Source of the DNA: Chloroflexota bacterium | Lineage (GTDB): Bacteria; Chloroflexota; UBA11872; VXNJ01 | Assembly (NCBI GenBank): GCA_026708165.1 | Contig: JAPOVO010000227.1 | Coordinates: 1-14,632 of the forward strand | DNA: 14,632 bases | Reading direction: 5' to 3' | Shown: piece by piece, positions 7,572-12,596 of the stretch | Layout of the letters: each line of letters starts with the position of its first letter | How positions within the stretch are numbered: position 1 is the stretch's first letter | Translations under genes and position numbers: made by a program | Notes under the pieces: generated by a model | Seen by the model: only the letters and a program-made list of their open reading frames with translations | Told to the model about the DNA's origin: nothing | Databases searched by the model: none

Positions 7572-7580
7572 TGGTAGAGT
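7572..7580 (+). promoter_or_regulatory. Candidate extended -10 promoter for the DUF169 gene
   Basis: TGGTAGAGT reads as an extended -10 (TG-G-TAGAGT, with 4 of 6 matches in the hexamer). It would start transcription near 7587, leaving a leader of about 33 nt that carries the AAGGAA SD at 7604-7609. No recognisable -35 is present, so this is weak. Confidence 0.25.
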
Positions 7581-7619
7581 CTCCTTGTCGTTTGAACTCA
7601 CCAAAGGAAATCGAAGCCC

Positions 7620-8321
7620 ATGGACTATCGAGCTCTCGCCGATCTACTCAAGCAGAGTCTCAATCTTGAATATCCCCCGGTCGCGGTGACTCGCACAAAC
7701 GAAAAGCCCGCGTCCGTGGAAACTTCCACCGAGACCGTCCCATCGGCGTGCACATTCTGGCGAAGGGCCGAATCGAGCGTTTTCTATGCCGATTCGGAAG
7801 CCCACATGAACTGCCCGATCGGCGCGATGGTGATGGGATTCGAGCTTTCCGAAGCGAAGAGCGGCGAGCTCATGGAACTCGTCGGCGGGATGTGCGAGAT
7901 CAACTACATCAGGCCCGAAGAGGTCCCGCTGATTCCGAAATTCGAATCGGTCCAAACCGGGGCGGTCTACGGACCGCTGGCGGACTTCCCCGTCGAACCC
8001 GACGTGGCGCTGGTTTGGACCACGCCTTTTCAGGCGATGCTGCTTCAGGAAACGACCGGGGCCACGACCTGGACGGGTGAAAATGGCAAGGTCTTCGGGC
8101 GTCCGGCTTGCTCAGTGCTTCCATCCGCTGACAGCACCGGCGGCGCTTCGATGTCGCTGGGTTGCATGGGTATGCGCACGTTTACCGAAATCGCTCCCGA
8201 CCTGTGTCTGATTGCGATTCCCCGGGAAGCACTCGAGGGACTCGCGGCGGATCTGGAACGCACACTGGCGGCCAATCAGACAATGGCGGGAGCCTACCAG
8301 GAGATGCGCGAGGCTATCTAG
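7620..8321 (+). CDS. DUF169 family protein (COG2043), cysteine-rich
   Basis: The 233-residue cytoplasmic protein matches the DUF169 pattern. An N-terminal helix leads into PPVAVTR (19-25). PSACTFWRRA with Cys44 and MNCPIGAMVMGF with Cys65 follow, then GGMCEINYIRP with Cys92. Later blocks are VALVWTTPFQAMLL and GRPACSVLPSA (Cys164), and SMSLGCMGMRTFTE (Cys182). The five conserved-looking cysteines and several small-residue turns suggest a metal or cofactor site, but the family's biochemical role is not established to my knowledge. The ATG has AAGGAA 10 nt upstream. The next gene starts 40 nt after the stop on the same strand, so they may be co-transcribed. Confidence 0.85.
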   Translation: MDYRALADLLKQSLNLEYPPVAVTRTNEKPASVETSTETVPSACTFWRRAESSVFYADSEAHMNCPIGAMVMGFELSEAKSGELMELVGGMCEINYIRPEEVPLIPKFESVQTGAVYGPLADFPVEPDVALVWTTPFQAMLLQETTGATTWTGENGKVFGRPACSVLPSADSTGGASMSLGCMGMRTFTEIAPDLCLIAIPREALEGLAADLERTLAANQTMAGAYQEMREAI

Positions 8322-8361
8322 GGCGGCTCCTTACGGGAGTTGAAAGGGATCACGCGGTCGC

Positions 8362-10062
8362 ATGAGAACGCGAATCGTCGTGATCGTGTCGGCGGCGCTC
8401 GCCGCCCTGATTCTCATTCCGGTCGTCGCCGTCGTAGGACTGGGTGCCTATGGATCGTCGCTGGGCGGTTCGACCACCAGCGTCGGAACGCGGGGAGCCG
8501 AGCTTAAGCTCATCCCCGCCCACGGACTGCCGGGAAGCACCGTGCGAATCGAGGGGCGCAACTGGCCGGCCAGGGCGCAAATATCGCTGTCGCTTTCCCG
8601 CCCGTCGAGCGTCGCGGGCACTGCGCCGCTCGAAATGCGGCTGGCGAGGCTGCAGGCGTCGCGGAGCGGGACATTCCGGCTGGATACCATCATTCCCGCG
8701 GCTCTGGTAAATCCCGATACGCACGGATTCCTGATCAAATCGCAGGCATTGGACCGGAACGACGCCCTGATCAGCAACGTCTCCGCAGGATTCGAGATCG
8801 AGCCGTACCCTACCTCGGTCACCGTTCAAACAGTCGACGCCGAATCCGGGGCGCCGCTCGCGGATTCGGTGCTGACGATCAGCGACTCCTTCGACCGCGT
8901 GGTGACGAAGGGCACGACCGGATCGGACGGCTCGGCGGTCTTTCCCGGACTGGCGCCAGGATCCCTCAAGGTGAAGGTCCAGCGTCTTGGCTACCGGGAA
9001 GCCAAAGGGAAATTGACCGTTCGCGATGAGGGCGAATCCCAGCATCAGGTCTCCCTAGCCCCGGCGCCAGTCAGGCGGCTGTACGTCCCCGCCGCAATGA
9101 GCGTCGAAGGCGATACCGCCAAGTTCGTTGGCATCGACAGATGGACCGGTTTGACGTTCGAGCACGAGGTTCCGATCCGGCCGAATCGGGATTTACCCAT
9201 AATCAGCGAAGAGGGCCGAGTTTACTTCGGCTACCTGCTACCGGTCGACGACAATGAGACAGCAGCCGCCGAAATCGGTACGCCCCCCGAGTTCTTCGCC
9301 CTGGGGCGTGCGCTTCGGTCCGCCAGCCACGACGTCGAAGGCTATCCCAGCACGATTTCGGTTCGACACGTCGGCGAGATCGATAGAGGGCACGTCATTG
9401 CCTCATACGCCATTTCCGGCCTGGTGTCTTTCCTGTCCCGAATACTAATAATTGACCCTCAATCTAACGAGGTCGTGCTCAACCGGACGATCTCAAGCTC
9501 GGAGATTCCGGTTCTGCCAGACGGTCAGCATCTTGTGCATCTCGTACATAGGTTTTCGGGTAGAATGCGCACCTTCGACCTGTCCACGGGCAAGATGGAG
9601 AGACATGCGGAGCGCGCGCCGGCGCCCGTGATACAGGCGATCGCCCCAGTCTCAGGAGAAAGCGATACGTTCCTGCTGACCGCCGAGGGTACGCTTCACG
9701 CGTTTGACCTAGCGGACCGGAGCGTCGGCCCGACGCTTTCGACCTACCCGGGCACTACGCGCCTGGTACGGGATGCGGAGGGAAAGCTGTATCTGCTAAA
9801 TCCCTTCCGGGCCGAGATCGTGGTGCTGGACGAGACCGGCTCCCGCTGGTTGACCTCGGTGCAGTTGCCGAGCCGCTCGACATGGGCGTGGATAGATCCG
9901 GAAGGGCCGTTCATGTTCGCGGGCGCATACTCGAACGGGTCTCTGACCATGCACGTGATCGAAAAAGACACCCTCACGTACAGGAACACCCACACGTTCC
10001 CGAACGCAATCGGAAGCGACGGGGAGACATCTCAGCGGCTGAATTCCGAAAACCGCTCCTGA
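8362..10062 (+). CDS. Membrane-anchored extracellular protein with Ig-like, carboxypeptidase-regulatory-like and propeller-like regions
   Basis: The 566-residue protein starts with a basic tip and one long transmembrane helix (about 5-30) with no clear cleavage site, so it is probably anchored with the body outside. Residues 46-82 form an Ig/IPT-like strand set around G-S-T-V-R-I-E-G-R-N-W-P, which often begins surface proteins. Residues 150-233 fit a carboxypeptidase-regulatory-like domain (TVDAESGAPLADSVL, then TGSDGSAVFPGLAPGSLKVKV). Residues 238-545 contain recurrent strand pairs with short D-x-x-G or P-x-x-G turns (for example IDPQSNEVV, FDLSTGKME, VLDETGSRW), typical of a beta-propeller. 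No enzyme motif is visible. GAAAGGGA lies 12 nt before the ATG. A scaffold or sensor at the cell surface is the safest description. Confidence 0.7.
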   Translation: MRTRIVVIVSAALAALILIPVVAVVGLGAYGSSLGGSTTSVGTRGAELKLIPAHGLPGSTVRIEGRNWPARAQISLSLSRPSSVAGTAPLEMRLARLQASRSGTFRLDTIIPAALVNPDTHGFLIKSQALDRNDALISNVSAGFEIEPYPTSVTVQTVDAESGAPLADSVLTISDSFDRVVTKGTTGSDGSAVFPGLAPGSLKVKVQRLGYREAKGKLTVRDEGESQHQVSLAPAPVRRLYVPAAMSVEGDTAKFVGIDRWTGLTFEHEVPIRPNRDLPIISEEGRVYFGYLLPVDDNETAAAEIGTPPEFFALGRALRSASHDVEGYPSTISVRHVGEIDRGHVIASYAISGLVSFLSRILIIDPQSNEVVLNRTISSSEIPVLPDGQHLVHLVHRFSGRMRTFDLSTGKMERHAERAPAPVIQAIAPVSGESDTFLLTAEGTLHAFDLADRSVGPTLSTYPGTTRLVRDAEGKLYLLNPFRAEIVVLDETGSRWLTSVQLPSRSTWAWIDPEGPFMFAGAYSNGSLTMHVIEKDTLTYRNTHTFPNAIGSDGETSQRLNSENRS

Positions 10063-10083
10063 CCGTTCGTCGGCGGAGCGGCG

Positions 10084-10092
10084 TGCTATAAC
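10084..10092 (+). promoter_or_regulatory. Candidate extended -10 promoter for the LLM flavin oxidoreductase gene
   Basis: TGCTATAAC is an extended -10 (TG-C plus TATAAC, 5 of 6 matches) in the 93-bp gap before the oxidoreductase gene. Transcription would start near 10099 and give a leader of about 57 nt. No good -35 is found at the usual spacing, which extended -10 promoters tolerate. Confidence 0.4.
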
Positions 10093-10111
10093 CTGCCAGC
10101 TTAGAATCTGC

Positions 10112-10137
10112 ACGATCCGGCACCGAGAACGGGTCGT
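10112..10137 (+). other. Stem-loop in the leader of the LLM oxidoreductase gene
   Basis: ACGATCCG (10112-10119) pairs with CGGGTCGT (10130-10137) over 8 bp including one G-U pair, with a 10-nt loop. It lies between the candidate promoter and the SD and is followed by CCAAAGAG rather than a U-run. So it is a leader hairpin rather than a terminator. It is too small and simple to call a riboswitch. Confidence 0.3.
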
Positions 10138-10155
10138 CCAAAGAGAGGCGCTCTG

Positions 10156-11238
10156 ATGGAATTGGGATTCTTCACCATGCCGCTGCATCCGCCCGGGAGC
10201 GATTTCGCGCAGACCGTCGAGGACGACATCGAACAGCTGGTCAAGCTCGACGAGCTTGGATACAAGGAAGCATGGATCGGCGAGCACTTCACCGCCGAGT
10301 GGGAGAACATCCCGGCGCCCGACCTCATCATTGCCGCCGCATTGCCCATTACGCGTCAGATCAAGTTCGGGACCGGCGTTTCGTGCATGCCGAATCACAA
10401 CCCGTTTCTAATCGCCCACCGCATCGCGCAGCTCGACCAGATGGCCAAGGGGCGGTTTTATTGGGGCGTCGGCTCTGGCGGTTTTCCCGGCGACTTTACC
10501 GTCTTCGGCTTCGATCCCAAGACCGGCGACCACCGGACCATGTCTCGCGAGGCTCTCGAGCTGGTGCTGGAAATCTGGAGCGACCCCAAACCCGGCCACT
10601 ACAAGAACGAATTCTGGGACTTCGTGATCCCGGAACCGGAGGACGACATAGGACTTGGCATTCACATGCGTCCATACCAGCTCCCGCATCCGCCTATCGG
10701 CGTCGCCGGGGTGTCGCGCTCTTCGGACACGCTGGTCCTGGCCGGAGAGCGCGGCTACATTCCGATGAGCATCAACATCGTGCCATCGCGAGTGCTGAAG
10801 AGCCATTGGGAGTCGGTCGAGGAAGGCGCCGCCAGCGCCAGCGTGAGCGCCGACCGCAGCCTGTGGCGGGTCGCCCGCGACGTCTATGTCGCCGACTCCA
10901 CCGAGCAGGCGCGCGACGAGGTGCTCAATGGAACGCTGGCCCGCGACTTTCACGGCTACTTCCAAACGCTCCTCTCGAAGTCCCGCCTGCTTGATCTGAC
11001 CAAGGTCGATCCCGAGATGCCGGATTCGGCAGTCACCGCCGAATACATGATGGACAACGTGTGGATCGTGGGCGACCCGGACGAGGTGGCCGGTCAGATC
11101 CGCGACTTGCACGAGGAGCTGGGCGGCTTCGGAACGCTACTCGCGATGGGGCACGAATGGCAGCCCAAGGAGCAGTGGACGCATTCGATGACGCTTCTGG
11201 CCGAGGAAGTCATGCCGCGGCTAACGGACCTGAACTAG
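10156..11238 (+). CDS. LLM-class flavin-dependent oxidoreductase (bacterial luciferase-like monooxygenase)
   Basis: The 360-residue protein has the luciferase-like TIM-barrel pattern: MELGFFTMPLHPP at the start, DELGYKEAWIGEHFT near 32-46, IKFGTGVSCMPNHNPFLIAHRIAQLDQMAKGRF near 69-101, WGVGSGGFPGDFTVFG, and IGVAGVSRSSDTLVLAGERGY near 181-201. These enzymes use reduced FMN or F420 to oxygenate or oxidise organic substrates. Its length and motifs are closest to the monooxygenases related to luciferase alpha and limonene monooxygenase. Paralogues are abundant in SAR202-type marine Chloroflexota, where they are thought to attack recalcitrant organic matter. The ATG has GAGAGG 7 nt upstream. The gene has its own leader and converges with the thioredoxin gene. 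The substrate is unknown. Confidence 0.92.
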   Translation: MELGFFTMPLHPPGSDFAQTVEDDIEQLVKLDELGYKEAWIGEHFTAEWENIPAPDLIIAAALPITRQIKFGTGVSCMPNHNPFLIAHRIAQLDQMAKGRFYWGVGSGGFPGDFTVFGFDPKTGDHRTMSREALELVLEIWSDPKPGHYKNEFWDFVIPEPEDDIGLGIHMRPYQLPHPPIGVAGVSRSSDTLVLAGERGYIPMSINIVPSRVLKSHWESVEEGAASASVSADRSLWRVARDVYVADSTEQARDEVLNGTLARDFHGYFQTLLSKSRLLDLTKVDPEMPDSAVTAEYMMDNVWIVGDPDEVAGQIRDLHEELGGFGTLLAMGHEWQPKEQWTHSMTLLAEEVMPRLTDLN

Positions 11239-11272
11239 ACGCGAATAACGCTCGGTGAATTAGAAGGCGTGG

Positions 11273-11292
11273 ATTCCCGTTTTCACGGGAAT
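11273..11292. repeat. Intergenic palindromic hairpin, 'ATTCCCGT-TTTC-ACGGGAAT' type
   Basis: A perfect 8-bp stem (11273-11280 with 11285-11292) closed by a 4-nt loop lies in the 100-bp gap between the converging LLM and thioredoxin genes. The flanks (GGCGTGG before, GACGG after) match the look of a dispersed intergenic hairpin seen in many bacterial genomes, with a core like GGATTCCCGC...GCGGGAATGAC. No T-run follows on either strand, so it is not a standard intrinsic terminator, though it could act as a barrier or mRNA-end stabiliser. I see only this one complete copy in the window. Confidence 0.7.
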
Positions 11293-11338
11293 GACGGTGG
11301 CGAATTTACGCGTGGTGTAGCGGGCGGCGGAAAGCAGC

Positions 11339-11950
11339 CTAGCGCAGCAGCGCCTCGGCGATGTGCGTCAACTCCTGCTCGCCGATCCCGCCGGAGAGAC
11401 GAAGCGCGACCGTTCCGTCTGACCTCAGGAACACCCAGAAGGGCACGCCGCGGACGCCGAATGCGTCCGCCACTGCATCGTTTGAGTCGACAAGCACGGG
11501 AGACGACCAGCCTTCACCTTCGAGCCACGCGTCGGGCGGGTAGTTAGGCCGTCCTGAATCGATCCACGTTGGAACGGCGTAAAGATCGACGCCGTCGGGC
11601 TTTGCGCCGCTCGCGACCCAGGCCTGCACCCACGGCACCTCGGCCTGGCAATGCGGACACCAGTGGGCCAGGAAGACGATTATCTTGGGCCGCCCATCCT
11701 TGACTATCTCTGTGGAACGGCCGTTGAAGTCAACGCCGCGCACTTCCGGCGCCTGCCTGTCTATTGCGCCGTCGCGCGATCCCCGATCAAAGTCAGCGAG
11801 GCTGTCACCGGCGATCTGTGGGCTTCCCTGAACGGTCTGATTCGAGGAGTCGTCCTGACCTTCGCTTCGGGTCATTAGCACGGCCAGCACGGCGGCAATC
11901 GCGACGACAAGCGCGACGGCGACGAGCAGACTTCGGTTTCGAGTGTTCAC
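11339..11950 (-). CDS. TlpA/thioredoxin-fold membrane-anchored protein with CPHC active site
   Basis: From the GTG at 11950 the protein has 203 residues. One N-terminal transmembrane helix (about 8-26) anchors it, a low-complexity linker follows, and then comes a thioredoxin-like domain (about 65-203). The active site is HWCPHC (Cys98 and Cys101), and the cis-proline loop is GVPFWVF (Pro170). The CxxC core CPHC is the one found in the oxidant DsbA, while typical TlpA or ResA reductants carry other cores such as CEPC or CVPC, so an oxidising role is plausible. The open frame extends upstream into dsbB, but the GTG overlaps the dsbB TGA by 4 nt (GTGA) and gives a clean anchor, so I use it. Co-translation with dsbB supports a donor-acceptor pair. 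Confidence 0.85.
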   Translation of the reverse strand: MNTRNRSLLVAVALVVAIAAVLAVLMTRSEGQDDSSNQTVQGSPQIAGDSLADFDRGSRDGAIDRQAPEVRGVDFNGRSTEIVKDGRPKIIVFLAHWCPHCQAEVPWVQAWVASGAKPDGVDLYAVPTWIDSGRPNYPPDAWLEGEGWSSPVLVDSNDAVADAFGVRGVPFWVFLRSDGTVALRLSGGIGEQELTHIAEALLR

Positions 11951-12504
11951 GATGACGAGTCCAGGGGTTGACGATGGAATACCAGCAGCAGAACCAGAAT
12001 AGCCCCAAAAGCCGTGAGGGCCATAAACGGAATGCTGATGAACCCAAACTCGTTGATCCACGTCAGAGTGCACGGGGCTTCCGGTGCGCAGGCGCCGGTA
12101 TCGAGCGCGGGCACTCGCTGGAGCGTGTAGTGATACAACGCCACGAGCCCGCCCACGCCGGCCAACGGAATCGCATACCACCGGACCAGCCTGCTATTTC
12201 GGAAGGCCGCAACTCCGAGCACGACCACGAGCGGATACATCGCTACGCGCTGATACCAGCAAAGCTCGCAGGGGACGAATCCGGCCCCTTCCGAGAAGTA
12301 GAGGCTCCCAGAAGTCGCGACCAGGCTCACAACCCAGGCCATGGCAACCGCGTTGGCTCCGAACTCGCGGGCCAGCCACGCACGACCATCGGAAAGGCGC
12401 TGCGACACGCGAGCGCCGACAGCGACGACAACCGCCGCCGCGATCAGCAGGATGGCGAGCAGAGTGAGCAGTCCGAGGAACGCTGCGACGATTGACGAGG
12501 TCAT
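11947..12504 (-). CDS. dsbB: DsbB-family disulfide bond formation protein
   Basis: The 185-residue membrane protein re-oxidises a thiol oxidant outside the membrane and passes electrons to quinones. The first redox pair is in VPCELCWYQR (Cys79 and Cys82) and the second is Cys139 and Cys145 in TGACAPEAPCTLTW, as in the short BdbC/DsbB form. Five hydrophobic segments are visible (about 4-32, 51-70, 85-101, 108-127 and 154-176); DsbB has four, so the first helix is an extra. I chose the ATG at 12504, which gives a natural membrane-protein start. A GTG at 12537 would add 11 residues and has AGGA about 4 nt before it, so it cannot be excluded. The gene overlaps the thioredoxin gene downstream by 4 nt. 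Confidence 0.88.
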   Translation of the reverse strand: MTSSIVAAFLGLLTLLAILLIAAAVVVAVGARVSQRLSDGRAWLAREFGANAVAMAWVVSLVATSGSLYFSEGAGFVPCELCWYQRVAMYPLVVVLGVAAFRNSRLVRWYAIPLAGVGGLVALYHYTLQRVPALDTGACAPEAPCTLTWINEFGFISIPFMALTAFGAILVLLLVFHRQPLDSSS

Positions 12505-12509
12505 GTCTA

Positions 12510-12515
12510 AATATA
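12510..12515 (-). promoter_or_regulatory. Candidate -10 for dsbB at leaderless spacing
   Basis: On the minus strand TATATT (5 of 6 matches to TATAAT) ends 5 nt before the dsbB ATG at 12504. At that distance transcription would begin at or next to the A of the ATG, the arrangement of leaderless genes. No SD precedes that ATG, which agrees. The upstream -35 region is unconvincing and overlaps the palindrome at 12528-12545. Confidence 0.3.
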
Positions 12516-12527
12516 CGTGAGCGCGCC

Positions 12528-12545
12528 AGGAATCCACGGATTCCT
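12528..12545. promoter_or_regulatory. Perfect 8-bp-arm palindrome upstream of dsbB, possible operator
   Basis: AGGAATCC (12528-12535) and GGATTCCT (12538-12545) are exact reverse complements with 2 nt between them. The centre lies about 32 nt before the dsbB ATG, the usual place for a repressor or activator site overlapping -35. If the alternative GTG start at 12537 is used, the palindrome covers the SD and start codon instead and could hide them in an RNA hairpin. The 10-mer GGAATCCACG is also found on the minus strand in the hairpin repeat at 11268-11277, so it might be a decayed repeat copy. Confidence 0.4.
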
Positions 12546-12550
12546 CGCGA

Positions 12551-12567
12551 CTCGTCTACTTGACGAG
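12551..12567 (-). terminator. Weak stem-loop between the helicase and dsbB genes
   Basis: CTCGTC (12551-12556) and GACGAG (12562-12567) form a 6-bp stem with a 5-nt loop, 30 nt after the helicase stop on the minus strand. No T-run follows in the transcript direction, so an intrinsic terminator is doubtful. It might only mark the end of the helicase message. Confidence 0.2.
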
Positions 12568-12596
12568 CCTGCCGAAGCGTCCGATTGCGGTTTCTA

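Noticed and set aside
11951..12181. Upstream extension of the thioredoxin-fold protein
   Set aside because: The extra 77 residues are the out-of-frame shadow of dsbB; the GTG at 11950 gives a 4-nt overlap and a normal membrane anchor.
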